From the NCBI RefSeq assembly GCF_024730785.1, contig NZ_CP102830.1:4068001-4132000 (forward strand): a stretch of 64,000 nt of DNA. Direction: 5' to 3'. Below, piece after piece: positions 40,933 to 51,100 of the stretch. The notes below the pieces were generated by a model. That model saw only the letters and a program-made list of their open reading frames with translations. It ran no database searches and was not told the DNA's origin. The first letter of the stretch is position 1. Every line of letters starts with the position of its first letter. The translations under genes and the position numbers were made by a program. This DNA is from Pseudomonas sp. LS44. Its GTDB lineage: Bacteria > Pseudomonadota > Gammaproteobacteria > Pseudomonadales > Pseudomonadaceae.

Positions 40933-41685
40933 TTACCCTTCGACTACGCCCAGATTAATCATCAACGGCCAACGTACTGTGCGCACCTGCTCGGCATCGC
41001 CCCAAGCGCTAGCGAGCTGCGCGTGCAGGCGCTCGAGCGGGTCGACGCCCTCGGCCGCGCGGTAGGCGGCGAGCGCCGACCAGCTCTGCAGGTAGCCGAT
41101 CAGATGCGCCAGAGTCCAACGCGCCTGCAAGTCGAACGCCGGCACCGTAACCCGGCGAAACGGGAAGGGTAAATCCGCATAGCCGTTCTCCACATGCCTA
41201 CGCCCGCCCGCCCAGTAGTCGCCGAGGATGTCGTGATAGAGATGATTGACCAACGCATCGAGCGGCGCATCGATCTGCAGCAGGTTGTACGACAGCACCG
41301 CCAGCAGCGCACCGGGCCGCGAGACGCTGCGCACTTCGGCATAAAAGGCCTCGACATCGAACCAGTGCAGCGCCTGGGCGACCAGGGTCAGATCGACGCT
41401 AGCCGGCGCCAGCGAACTGCCTTCGGCGGACTCGCAACGGTACTCGACGTTGCCCAGAGCGGGCGCCTGATCGAGTTGTGCTTGGCTAATATCGCTGGCC
41501 ACCACCTGCTGGAAATACCCAGCCAGATCGACAGTCGCCTGGCCGGAGCCGCACGCGCAGTCCCACGCCAAGCCACGCCCTGGTGCCTGCGCGGCGAGCC
41601 AGGCGAACAACTCGGGGTCATAGGTCGGGCGGAAGGCCCGATAGGCATCGGCTTGGCGCGAGAACAGTTGGCGATTATCGGACAT
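40933..41685 (-). CDS. class I SAM-dependent methyltransferase
   Basis: 250 residues. The SAM site is WDCACGSGQATVDLAGYF with DISQAQLDQA, and the motif LTLVAQALHWFDVEAF is typical of the small methyltransferase-11 group. It starts SDNRQLFSRQADAYRAFRPTYDPELFAWLA, as in many such enzymes of unknown substrate. Flanked by repeats, single gene. Confidence 0.82.
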   Translation of the reverse strand: MSDNRQLFSRQADAYRAFRPTYDPELFAWLAAQAPGRGLAWDCACGSGQATVDLAGYFQQVVASDISQAQLDQAPALGNVEYRCESAEGSSLAPASVDLTLVAQALHWFDVEAFYAEVRSVSRPGALLAVLSYNLLQIDAPLDALVNHLYHDILGDYWAGGRRHVENGYADLPFPFRRVTVPAFDLQARWTLAHLIGYLQSWSALAAYRAAEGVDPLERLHAQLASAWGDAEQVRTVRWPLMINLGVVEG

Positions 41686-41700
41686 GGCAACGGCCCGCTT

Positions 41701-41779
41701 TTGTAGGGTGAATGGCGCTCCAGCGCCTGATCATCCACCGACAAGCCGGTGGATGTACAAAGCGACATCCACCCTACAA
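41701..41779. repeat. 79-bp inverted repeat, GTAGGGTG type
   Basis: TTGTAGGGTG at 41701 pairs with CACCCTACAA at 41770-41779, with further pairing inside (AATGGCGCT with AGCGACAT and CATCCACCG with CGGTGGATG). It lies between the methyltransferase and azurin genes. Confidence 0.65.
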
Positions 41780-41788
41780 AGGCCGGCG

Positions 41789-42238
41789 TCAGTCCACCAG
41801 GGTGACGGTGCCTTTCATCATCGCCACATGCCCGGGGAACGAGCAGAAGAACATGTATTGCTCGCCCGCGCTGAGCTTGCTGAGATCGAAGCTCACCGAA
41901 TCTTTCTCGCCGCCGCCGATGATTTTGGTGTGGGCGATCACTCGCGCGTCGTCCGGCTTCAGGTAGTCCTTATCGAGCCCGGCGCCCATGCCGTCGGTGG
42001 CGACCGGCTGCATGTCGGCGGCCTTGGTCAGCACCCAGTTATGGCCCATGACGTTCTTCGCCAACTTGCCGTCGTGGGTGAGATTGACCGTGAAACTCTT
42101 GCAGCTCTTACTGATCTTGATGTCTTGGGTATCGAAGGTCATCTGATCGGTGGAATTCACCGTCACCGCACAATCGGCGGCGAACACCTGGACGCTGGCC
42201 AGAGCCAGGACGGATGCAACAGCAAGCTTGCGGAACAT
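41789..42238 (-). CDS. azu: azurin
   Basis: 149 residues. A 20-residue signal peptide exports the protein to the periplasm; the mature part is a blue copper protein. The ligands are all present: Gly45 and His46 in MGHNW, Cys112, His117 and Met121 in [14 protein letters not shown]. Cys3 and Cys26 can form the disulfide. It passes electrons between cytochromes and other redox proteins. No ANR site was seen upstream. Confidence 0.96.
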   Translation of the reverse strand: MFRKLAVASVLALASVQVFAADCAVTVNSTDQMTFDTQDIKISKSCKSFTVNLTHDGKLAKNVMGHNWVLTKAADMQPVATDGMGAGLDKDYLKPDDARVIAHTKIIGGGEKDSVSFDLSKLSAGEQYMFFCSFPGHVAMMKGTVTLVD

Positions 42239-42453
42239 GACGAACTCCTTGGCAGGATGGGCAACATTGCCCTGACGGCCCGAAGGCCGGTGGGAACCGC
42301 CGCACCTCTAGCTCGGCAGTTCTAGGAAGACGTTATTAACACAGGCGAGTTCCCCGTCAGGCGAGGCAAAAGGCCGCACGACCAAAGTAGAAGGTCGCCC
42401 TGACCTTTCATCCGCAGGTACCCTGTAGCGCTTATTCACCTGCGGAGAAGACG

Positions 42454-43041
42454 ATGTCCCTGCGTACGATTTGCGTGTTCTGCGGCGCCAGCACCGGCGC
42501 CAAACCCCTTTATCGTGAAGCCGCCGAGGCACTTGGGCGCCATCTGGCCGAGCGTGGCATTCGCCTGGTCTACGGCGGTGGTGCGGTCGGCTTGATGGGC
42601 ATCGTCGCCGACGCCGCGCTGGCCGCCGGTGGTGAGGTGATCGGAATCATCCCGCAGAGCCTCAAAGACGCCGAAATCGGCCATCCGGGCCTGACCCGCC
42701 TGGAAGTGGTCAGCGGCATGCACGCCCGCAAAGCGCGCATGGCCGAGCTATCCGACGCCTTCATCGCTCTGCCCGGGGGCCTCGGTACCCTTGAGGAGTT
42801 GTTCGAAGTCTGGACCTGGGGCCAACTCGGCTACCACGCCAAACCGCTCGGCCTGCTCGAGGTCGACGGCTTCTACGCCAAGCTCACGGGTTTCCTTGAT
42901 CACCTGGTCGAGGAGCGCTTCGTCCGACTGCCGCACCGCGAGATGCTGCAGATCGACGAATCGCCGGCGGCACTGATCGAGCAACTGGAAAACTGGCAGC
43001 CGACCGTGGCGCCGAAATGGGTCGACCGCCAACCGGGCTGA
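42454..43041 (+). CDS. LOG family protein (nucleotide 5'-monophosphate nucleosidase-like)
   Basis: 195 residues. [19 protein letters not shown] and the [20 protein letters not shown] motif (PGGxGTxxE) mark the LOG/YgdH family, which hydrolyses cytokinin riboside 5'-phosphates or other purine nucleotides. GGAG lies 6 bases before the ATG. It diverges from azurin with a 215-base gap. Confidence 0.9.
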   Translation: MSLRTICVFCGASTGAKPLYREAAEALGRHLAERGIRLVYGGGAVGLMGIVADAALAAGGEVIGIIPQSLKDAEIGHPGLTRLEVVSGMHARKARMAELSDAFIALPGGLGTLEELFEVWTWGQLGYHAKPLGLLEVDGFYAKLTGFLDHLVEERFVRLPHREMLQIDESPAALIEQLENWQPTVAPKWVDRQPG

Positions 43042-43109
43042 CCATCTGGACCGAGGCTGGCCCAGCGCCACCTCCTACACTGCCAGGACCACCGTCGCGA
43101 GGGCCGAAG

Positions 43110-43352
43110 ATGAACGTTGAGCTGATCCAGCACTTTCTGTTGTGGAGCCTGGGCATCAACTACGCGGTATTGCTGACCTGGTTCGCCGTGTTTCGCGGCG
43201 CCCACGACTGGCTGTACCGCCTGCATGGCCGCTGGTTCCGGCTCTCGACGGAAAGCTTCGACGCCCTGCACTACGGCGGCATGGCGATCTACAAGATCGG
43301 CGTACTGCTGTTCAATCTGACCCCGCTGCTGGCGTTGTGCCTGGCCCGCTGA
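43110..43352 (+). CDS. small membrane protein, DUF6868-like
   Basis: 80 residues with two transmembrane segments (FLLWSLGINYAVLLTWFAVF and YKIGVLLFNLTPLLALCLA). ATG 43110 has GAGGG 7 bases upstream; the frame continues to 43017 only over the LOG gene tail. Conserved in Pseudomonas next to LOG genes, as recalled. Function unknown. Confidence 0.7.
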   Translation: MNVELIQHFLLWSLGINYAVLLTWFAVFRGAHDWLYRLHGRWFRLSTESFDALHYGGMAIYKIGVLLFNLTPLLALCLAR

Positions 43353-43389
43353 GGCGCTCGATTGTCAGCTTGCATTCGGGGAGCGCCGC

Positions 43390-43495
43390 CCTCTCCCATA
43401 AATGGGAGAGGGTACTGAGCGGTGTGTGTTCAAACACCGAGCCTGAGCAAAACGTCACCCCTCGCCCATGTATGGGAGAGGGGCCGGGGGAGAGG
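43390..43495. repeat. CTCTCCC-type palindromes
   Basis: CCTCTCCCATAAATGGGAGAGG (43390-43411) and CCCTCGCCCATGTATGGGAGAGG followed by GGGGGAGAGGG (about 43458-43495). They fill the gap between the convergent small membrane protein and MscS genes. Confidence 0.6.
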
Positions 43496-43523
43496 GAGCG
43501 CGGCGATCAGCGCTTACAGAGTG

Positions 43524-44372
43524 TTAGGCGGGAGACTGCATGATCACCGTCGAAGCCGGCATTGGCGCCGGGAAGCCGGCTTCGGCGAGGGCGTCCTTGA
43601 GGATCCGGTTGGTGTCGAAATACACCTGCCAATAGTGATCGTTGTGGCAATACGGGCGCACCGCCAACACCGGACCAACCAGGTTGAACTCGAGGATTTC
43701 CACGTCCACCGACGGCTCGGCCAGCACGTTAGGCACCGCGGCAATCCGCTCCTTGAGCAGGACGATCGCCGCCTTATAGTCCGCCGCCCCGGACAGCTGG
43801 GTGTGCAGATCGACGCGGCGGAATGGGTTGTGGGTGAAGTTCTGGATGTTGTCGGAGAATATCTTGTTGTTGCCCACCAGGGTCAGCACGTTGTCCGGCG
43901 TGTTGATCGCGGTGACGAACAGGCCGATTTCAGTGACCGTACCGGTGACGCCGCCAGCGCAGATGAAATCGCCGACCTTGAACGGCCGCAGCACGATGAT
44001 GAACGCACCGGCCGCCAGGTTGGCCAGCAGCCCCGACCAGGCCATACCGATGGCCAGACCGACCGCGGCGATCAACGCGGCGAAGGTGGTGGTCTGCACG
44101 CCGAGGTAACCGAGGATGCCGATCACCAGAATGATGTTCAGGGTCACGGTGATCACCGAGCCGACATAGCGCAGCACGGTGGGGTCGACCTTCTGACGGC
44201 CGAGGGATTTCTGCACCATGCCGACCGCGAAACCGATCAGCCAGCGGCCGATGACCCAGAAGGCCACGGCGGTGAGGACTTTCACGACGAACGCGGCGCC
44301 GTACTGCTGCGCCATCGCCAGCAGGGCGTTGAACTTCTCGGTACCGACGTTAACGATGGTTGTTTCATCCAT
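43524..44372 (-). CDS. small-conductance mechanosensitive channel, MscS family
   Basis: 282 residues. Three transmembrane helices precede the pore helix region AALIAAVGLAIGMAWSGLLANLAAGAFI, and then the beta and alpha-beta domains (RPFKVGDFICAGGVTGTV, NNKIFSDNIQNFT). Short MscS proteins of this length form heptamers that open on osmotic downshock. Start ATG at 44372. Confidence 0.9.
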   Translation of the reverse strand: MDETTIVNVGTEKFNALLAMAQQYGAAFVVKVLTAVAFWVIGRWLIGFAVGMVQKSLGRQKVDPTVLRYVGSVITVTLNIILVIGILGYLGVQTTTFAALIAAVGLAIGMAWSGLLANLAAGAFIIVLRPFKVGDFICAGGVTGTVTEIGLFVTAINTPDNVLTLVGNNKIFSDNIQNFTHNPFRRVDLHTQLSGAADYKAAIVLLKERIAAVPNVLAEPSVDVEILEFNLVGPVLAVRPYCHNDHYWQVYFDTNRILKDALAEAGFPAPMPASTVIMQSPA

Positions 44373-44467
44373 GATGTGGCTCGCTTAATGAGGGATCGAC
44401 CTCAACACGCTAGCACGGCCCACCCAGCCCGCCAGCGCGGCGCGCACACGCGCCTGAAACTATCGGT

Positions 44468-45391
44468 CTAGAGCGCGATTTCGACCAGTGGCAGGACCGT
44501 CACGCGGACATCCGGATCATGGCTGCCGCCGCCGAGAATCACCCCGCGTAGCGGCGACACATCGGAAAAGTCGCGGCCCCAGGCCAAGGTGATGTGTTCC
44601 AGATCGGGCAGCACATTGTTGGTCGGATCGAAGTCCACCCAGCCATGCCGCGGGCAATACACCGACACCCAGGCGTGCGAGGCGTCGGCGCCGGTCAGTC
44701 GCGGCTGGCCGGGCGGCGGCTGGGTCAGCAGATAGCCACTCACGTAACGCGCGGCGAGGCCGTGCGAGCGCAGACAGGCGAGCATCAGGTGGGCGAAATC
44801 CTGGCAGACGCCGCGCCGCCGCTCGAGCACTTCGGTGAGCGGCGTGGCGACGTGGGTCGCCTCGGCATCGAAGGCGAATTCGCCGTAGATCTTCGCCATC
44901 AGCGCCGCCACCGCCTCCAGCAGGGGTCGGCCGGGCGCAAAGCAGCCGGTCGAAAACGTACTGAACTGACGCTTGATGCGCACGTACGGCGACTCGACGC
45001 GATAGCGGCACAGCTCCAGCCGCTCGGCGCTGAATGGCTCGCCGCTGAAGCGCAGACTGGCCGCCACCGCGTCCCAGGCCGGCGAGTTGGCGAGCACGCT
45101 GGGCGCATGGGCGAGCACTTCGACATGCAGACGCGCGCTGACCCGCAACTCGTCGTGCGGGCGCTCGAACGCAAGGCGGGTCAGCGGGTTGCCGAACACG
45201 TCCAGGCCATCGCTGCGCTGCGTCGGGCTTGGGGTGATCTCCAGACTCTGTGCCAGGCGTCGCTGCCAGACGCAGTCGCGGGGCCACAGATGGGCGAGTT
45301 GATGGGCCAGCGACACCGGCGCGGCATAGCGGTAGTGGGTGTCATGAAACACCTCGTAACGCACGGCGGTCGCAGGCGCGGGCGGGCGCAT
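44468..45391 (-). CDS. transglutaminase-like protein (307 aa) of the ATP-grasp cluster
   Basis: 307 residues. The N-terminal beta domain (YEVFHDTHYRYAAPVSLAHQL) and the papain-like core with Cys196, His239 and Asp255 (GVCQDFAHLML, ADASHAWVSVY, WVDFDPT) are intact. Such enzymes are predicted proteases or amide-transfer enzymes. The ATG overlaps the stop of the preceding ATP-grasp gene by one base (TGATG), so translation is coupled. The open frame up to 45793 lies within that neighbour and is not real. Confidence 0.85.
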   Translation of the reverse strand: MRPPAPATAVRYEVFHDTHYRYAAPVSLAHQLAHLWPRDCVWQRRLAQSLEITPSPTQRSDGLDVFGNPLTRLAFERPHDELRVSARLHVEVLAHAPSVLANSPAWDAVAASLRFSGEPFSAERLELCRYRVESPYVRIKRQFSTFSTGCFAPGRPLLEAVAALMAKIYGEFAFDAEATHVATPLTEVLERRRGVCQDFAHLMLACLRSHGLAARYVSGYLLTQPPPGQPRLTGADASHAWVSVYCPRHGWVDFDPTNNVLPDLEHITLAWGRDFSDVSPLRGVILGGGSHDPDVRVTVLPLVEIAL

Positions 45392-47889
45392 CAGGCGGAC
45401 ACCGTTTGCTGGCTGATATCGTCGACATGGGCAAAGTAGCGCAGGCCCAGGCGGTCGGACAGCTGGCCGACCGTCGCGGCGACTTCCTCGAGCAAACCGG
45501 CCAGGCCGGCGAGCACTTCGTCGATGCTCGCGGCGCCGAATAGTGGGTTTTCCAACGCACCGAGATCGAAGTCCAGCAGGCGGCCGATCAGGCCGCTGAG
45601 CTGCAGCTCCGGCGGCGCGCCGGAATCTTTGTGCAGACGCCCTAGCGAGCGCTCCAACGCCTGCAACTGAAAGCACAACGCGTGCGGATTCTGGTCGTGC
45701 AGCAGCAACAGATCGAGCACCGGAATCAGCTGCGGCGCGGCCAAGTAGCGCGAGCGATAGGTGATGGTGCTGTTGCCCAGTTCCAGCAGCCATTCCAGGC
45801 TGCCGGCATGCCAGGCAGAGCCGCCGCGCAGGAAGCCGGCGAGGCTGTCAGCAAAGAACCGCACGCGCTCGATACGCCGACCAATCATCAGAAAGCGCCA
45901 GCCCTCATCGCGGGTCATGTCGTCCAACGCGAAGCCGGACAGCGCCGCCAGCGACATCAACAGGCGGCCGAGAAAATCCAGCGCTTCGCCGAGATCGGTG
46001 CGCGCCGGGTCGAGCTGCTGGGCGTCGCGCTGCAACTCCAGCACCGCATGCCAATTCTCCCGCGACAAGCGCCCGCGCACTTGCGCCGCCGCCCAGTGCA
46101 GCCGGCGCAGGTTGGCGCGCAGGCTGAACGGCCAATCGTCACTGAGCAGCGCGGCGAGCAGCCGTCCATCCAGCGGCGCGTCGTTTTCGGGCAGCAAGCC
46201 GAGGCGGTCGCCGAGCTGCAAGGCCGAGCGCAGCGCACGTTCGTCGCCATCGGCATCCACGTAGCGCGACAGCACCACGCGCAACAGCCGCGCGCCATCG
46301 TCGCAGCGCTCGCAATAGCGGCCGAACCAGAACAGGTTTTCCACCACCCGCGAGGGCAGATACGGGTCCTGGCGAATCAGGTCGGCCACGCCGAGGTTGC
46401 GCGGGCGCAGCGGCTCGCCATGCACCGCGCGCTCGGCGAGCACCCAGGTGTCCTTGCTCGCCCCGCCACGCTGCATCGACACTACAGTGGCCTCGGCCTC
46501 GGCTGCCACCCGCGTCAGCCCGCCGGGCATCACCCAGTAACCGCCGTCGGCGGTGGCCACGGCGAACACGCGCATACCGATGGCGCGCGCGTGCAATTCG
46601 CCACCCTGCGCGCTGGGCTGCCAGATCGGCGCTTGCGAGAGCTGCGCCAGGGCTTGCGACACGTAGGCTTGCGGACGCTCCTGCAGGCGTTTGGCGAGCG
46701 CCGCCAAGCCCGCGGCATCCTGCGCAGGACCGAACTGCGGCTCGAAACTCTGCGACAGAAACGCCGGCTTGATCACCCGGTGCGGCAAGTCCTCGAGGGT
46801 CGCGGCCAGCGCACCCGGCGCGCCGCACCAGCTGGTATCCAGCGACGGCAGCAGCAGTGGCTCGCCGAACAAATGCTCGTTGATGCGCGGCAGAAAGCCG
46901 AGCAGACCGGGCGATTCGAGTACCCCGCTGCCCAGCGCATTGGCCACCAGCACGCGGCCGCGGCGCACCACGGCGAGCAAGCCAGCCACGCCGAGGGCCG
47001 AGTCGGTGCGCAGCTCCAAGGGATCGCAGAAGTCGTCGTCGAGGCGGCGCAGCACCGCATGCACGCGCTGCAGACCACCGAGGGTCTTGAGGTACAGGGT
47101 GTCGTCGCGCACCGTCAGGTCGTGGCCTTCGACCAGCGGAAAGCCGAGCTGGCGGGCCAGGTACAAGTGTTCGAAATAGGTTTCGTTGAAGCGCCCCGGG
47201 GTCAGCAGCACCACCAGCGGTGTCTCGCCGTCGCTCGGCGCCTGGCGGATCAGGGTTTCCTGCAGGGTGCGGAAGTAGCCGGCCAGGTACTGCACGCGCA
47301 GGTCGCGGTACAGCTCGGGAAAGGCCCGCGAGACTATCTGCCGGTTCTCCAGCGCGTAGCCGGCACCGGACGGCGCCTGGGTGCGATCGGCGAGCACCTG
47401 CCAACGGCCATCGACGCCACGCACCAGATCCACCGCGTAGCTGTGCAGGAACACGCCGCCGGGCGGTGCCACGCCTTGGCAGGGCCAGAGGAAATTGGTG
47501 TGGCCGTAGATCAGCTCGCTGGGCAGCAGGCCGGCGCCGAGCAGGCGTTGTTCGCCGTAGATGTCGGCCAGCACGCGGTTGAGCAGCTGCGCACGCTGCG
47601 CCACGCCGGCGGCGATCGGCTGCCATTCCTCGGCGGACAGCACATTGGGCAGCAAATCCAGCTGCCACGGCCGGTCGCTGCCCTTAGGGTCGGCATAGAC
47701 GTTGTAGGTCACGCCGTTTTCCTGGATCTGCCGCGCCAACAACGCCTGGCGCTGGCGCAACTGCGCGGCGCTGCTGCGTTTCAGCTGCTCATACAGGCGT
47801 TGCCAATGCGGTCGCACCTGACCGTCGCGGGACAGCAACTCGTGGTAGGCGGCGCGGTGCAGCGGGTAATTGGCTAGCAGGTCGGACAT
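45391..47889 (-). CDS. circularly permuted ATP-grasp plus alpha-E protein
   Basis: 832 residues. About the first 480 form a circularly permuted ATP-grasp type 2 ligase (NGVTYNVYADPKGSDRPWQLDLLPN, ELIYGHTNFLWPC, GRFNETYFEHLYLARQLGFPLVEGHDL, HRVIKPAF). About 515-820 is the helical alpha-E domain (PSRVVENLFWFGRYCERCD, FLMIGRRIERV, HDQNPHALCFQLQALERSL). The two domains are usually separate neighbouring genes; here they are fused. Predicted to form amide bonds to make small peptides or tag proteins. Product and acceptor are unknown. Confidence 0.85.
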   Translation of the reverse strand: MSDLLANYPLHRAAYHELLSRDGQVRPHWQRLYEQLKRSSAAQLRQRQALLARQIQENGVTYNVYADPKGSDRPWQLDLLPNVLSAEEWQPIAAGVAQRAQLLNRVLADIYGEQRLLGAGLLPSELIYGHTNFLWPCQGVAPPGGVFLHSYAVDLVRGVDGRWQVLADRTQAPSGAGYALENRQIVSRAFPELYRDLRVQYLAGYFRTLQETLIRQAPSDGETPLVVLLTPGRFNETYFEHLYLARQLGFPLVEGHDLTVRDDTLYLKTLGGLQRVHAVLRRLDDDFCDPLELRTDSALGVAGLLAVVRRGRVLVANALGSGVLESPGLLGFLPRINEHLFGEPLLLPSLDTSWCGAPGALAATLEDLPHRVIKPAFLSQSFEPQFGPAQDAAGLAALAKRLQERPQAYVSQALAQLSQAPIWQPSAQGGELHARAIGMRVFAVATADGGYWVMPGGLTRVAAEAEATVVSMQRGGASKDTWVLAERAVHGEPLRPRNLGVADLIRQDPYLPSRVVENLFWFGRYCERCDDGARLLRVVLSRYVDADGDERALRSALQLGDRLGLLPENDAPLDGRLLAALLSDDWPFSLRANLRRLHWAAAQVRGRLSRENWHAVLELQRDAQQLDPARTDLGEALDFLGRLLMSLAALSGFALDDMTRDEGWRFLMIGRRIERVRFFADSLAGFLRGGSAWHAGSLEWLLELGNSTITYRSRYLAAPQLIPVLDLLLLHDQNPHALCFQLQALERSLGRLHKDSGAPPELQLSGLIGRLLDFDLGALENPLFGAASIDEVLAGLAGLLEEVAATVGQLSDRLGLRYFAHVDDISQQTVSA

Positions 47890-47945
47890 CGGTTACTCGG
47901 CAGTCGGATGGCAGCGGTATCTCTGGTTATTGGCAGTTTTTTCCT

Positions 47946-48052
47946 CCCCTCTCCCGTTTACGGGGGGACGCCTAGTCGAGAGGGGCCGGGGGAGAGGGTA
48001 AGGCGGCAGCCACTGCCCTCTCCCCAGCCCTCTCCCACCAGTGGGAGAGGGA
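47946..48052. repeat. CTCTCCC-type repeats between the two cluster genes
   Basis: Three copies of CCCTCTCCC and its complement GGGAGAGGG form overlapping palindromes in the 230-base gap between the large transglutaminase gene and the ATP-grasp gene. The gap means these two may be read from one long message or from two. Confidence 0.6.
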
Positions 48053-48120
48053 GCAGTCCGTGTGTGGCTCTGATTTCGTGCTTTACGCGGATTGAGCTGC
48101 GCCTCCGGCAGCACCGCACG

Positions 48121-51100
48121 CTACCCGCGACGCAAATCCAGGGTCATCGGCAACTCAGCATTGCCGATCGCCGCCACCTGCGCCAGCGGTCCCGGGCTAT
48201 GGCCGATTCGGAAGAAGCGCGCCAGCCGCCGGCTCTCCGCCTCGTAGGCATTCACCGGCAGGGTTTCGTAGTTGCGCCCACCCGGATGGGCGACGTGGTA
48301 CTGACAGCCGCCCAGCGAGCGCTGCATCCAGGTATCGAGCAGGTCGAAGGTCAGCGGCGCATGCACGCCAATCGTCGGCTGCAAACAATTGGCCGGCTGC
48401 CAAGCGCGATAACGTACACCGGCGACGAACTCGCCGACCTTGCCGGTCGGCTGCAGCGGCACCGGCCGGCCATTGCAGGTCAGTTGATAGCGATCCGGCG
48501 CCAGGCCGTTGAGGCGCACTTCGAGGCGCTCCAGCGAAGCGTCGACATAGCGCACGGTGCCGCCGGCGCTGCCTTCCTCGCCGAGCACATGCCAAGGCTC
48601 CAGCGCCTGACGCAATTCGAGGGCGATGCCCTTGACCTGGTAGTCGCCGATTTTCGGAAAGCGGAACTCGAAATGCGGCGCGAACCAGTCGCCGCGCAGC
48701 GAATAACCGGCGGCCTGCAATTCTTCCAGCACATCGGCAAAATCCTGCTCGACGAAATGCGGCAGGAGGAAGCGGTCATGCAGTTCGGTGCCCCAGCGCA
48801 CCAGCTTGGCCGGCGCATAGGGCTGCTTCCAGAAGCGCGCCACCAGCGCGCGCAGCAATAACTGCTGAGCCAGGCTCATCTGCGCATGCGGCGGCATTTC
48901 GAAGGCGCGCAGTTCGAGTAGGCCGAGGCGCCCGCTGGCGGAATCCGGCGAGTACAGTTTGTCGATGCAGAACTCGGCGCGGTGGGTGTTGCCGGTGATG
49001 TCCACCAGCAGGTTGCGTAGCAGGCGGTCGACCAGCCAGGGCGGGCATTCGCGGCCCGGCTCGGGCATTTGTGCGAAGGCGACTTCCAGCTCGTACAACG
49101 CATCGTTACGCGCCTCGTCGACGCGTGGCGCCTGCGAGGTCGGGCCGATGAACAACCCGGAAAACAGGTAGGACAGCGACGGGTGGTTGTGCCAGTAGCT
49201 GATCAGGCTGCGCAGCAGATCGGGCCGCCGCAGGAACGGCGAGTCGCCCGGCGTGGCGCCGCCGAGGACAAAATGGTTGCCGCCGCCGGTACCGGTGTGG
49301 CGGCCGTCGAGCATGAATTTTTCATTGGCCAGGCGGGTCAGCCGCGCCGCCGCATAGAGGAACTCGGTGCGCTCGACCAACTCGCCCCAAGTGGTCGAAG
49401 GCTGGATATTGACCTCGATGACGCCGGGGTCCGGGGTTACCCGGAAGTTGCGCAGGCGCGGATCGCTCGGCGGCTCGTAGCCTTCCAGGAGCACCGGGCA
49501 GCGCAGTTCGGCGGCGGTCGCCTCGATGGCGGCGACCAGCGCCAAATAATCCTCCAGCTCGGCCAGCGGCGGCATGAACAGATACAGGCGGCCATCGCGC
49601 GGTTCGGCGCACAGCGCGGTGCGCACGACGTTGGCCGCCGACTCGAAGGGTTTGGGCGCGGCCGGCGGCGCCACCGCGTCGCGCGCCCGCGAGGGAAATA
49701 GCGGGGTGCGCAGATGGCGCTCGAGCTGCTGGCGCGCCGGCAAACTGGGGAAGTTCTGGTTCGGATCCGGCGCCTGCACGTAGGGATAGTCGGCAGCGCT
49801 GACCCACGGCTGCGAGTCCAGCGGCAGGCGATAGCCAAGCGGCGAATCGCCAGGAATCAGCCGGCAGTGCTCGTCGCGCAAGAACCACTGGCCGCTCTGC
49901 CAGTGCCGGCCATCGTCGCTGCGCTTGAGCGGCAGGATGTGCCCGACCACTTCGCCGAGGCCGCGGCAGAACACCTTGCGCAACCGCTCGCGCTCCAGCG
50001 GATCGGCGAGTCGCGGATCGTCCGGGCTGACATTGGCCGGCAGGCGGCGCTCGCGCCACAGGTAATACAACCAGTCCTCGTAGGCGGGAAAGACCGGCTC
50101 GCCGTCGAGGCCCAGGTGCCCGGCCAGGGTGCTGAGAAAGCGTCCAGCGAGGCGCGCGTCGGCGCCATAGTAGCGGCTTTCGTCGGCATACAGCGCCGGA
50201 TCGTGCCAGATCGGTTCGCCGTCCTGGCGCCAGAAACAGTTCAGCGACCAGCGCGGCAATTGCTCGCCGGGATACCACTTGCCTTGGCCAAAATGCATCA
50301 GGGCGTGCAGCGCATAGTGCGCGCGCAGGCGATGGAACAGTTCACCGGCCAGTTGGCGCTTGTTCGGCCCCAGCGCGTCGGTGTGCCACTCCGGATCATC
50401 GGGGTGATCGATGGACACGAAGGTCGGTTCGCCGCCCATGGTCAGGCGCACGTCGCCCTTCTCCAGTTCGGCGTCGATGCGCTCGCCGAGGTCGACGATG
50501 GCCTGCCACTGCTCCTCGCTATACGGCTTGGTGACGCGCGGCGCCTCCCAGATCCGCTCGACGCGCATCTCGTGGACGAACGCGCACTCGCTCTGCTCCA
50601 CCGCGCCGCTGATCGGTGCCGCCGACGACGGTTCCGGACTGCAGGCCAGCGGAATATGGCCTTCGCCGGCGAACAGCCCGCTGGTGGGGTCGAGGCCGAT
50701 CCAGCCAGCGCCGGGCAAGTACACCTCGCACCAGGCGTGCAGGTCGGTGAAGTCCACGTCGGTGCCGGATGGGCCGTCGAGGGCTTTCACGTCGGCGCTG
50801 AGCTGGATCAGATAGCCGGAGACGAAGCGCGCGGCCAATCCCAGATGGCGAAACAGCTGGACCAGCAACCAGGCCGAATCGCGGCATGATCCCGAGGCTT
50901 TGACCAGGGTTTCCTCGGGCGTCTGCACGCCGGGTTCGAGACGGATCAGGTAACCGATATCGGCCGCCAAGCGCTGGTTGATGGCGACCAAAAAATCCAC
51001 GCTGGGGGTCGGCGTCAGATCGATTTTTTCCAGGTATTCGGCGAACACCGGTTTGGCCGGACGCTTGACCAGATATGGGGCCAACTCGAAGCGTTCGCTG

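Noticed and set aside
42239-42453. Anaerobic (ANR/FNR) site before azurin
   Set aside because: No TTGAT-N4-ATCAA-like sequence was found in this gap.
43390-43495. CRISPR-like repeats from the CTCTCCC palindromes
   Set aside because: Unequal spacing, no constant repeat-spacer unit and no cas genes. They are dispersed palindromes.
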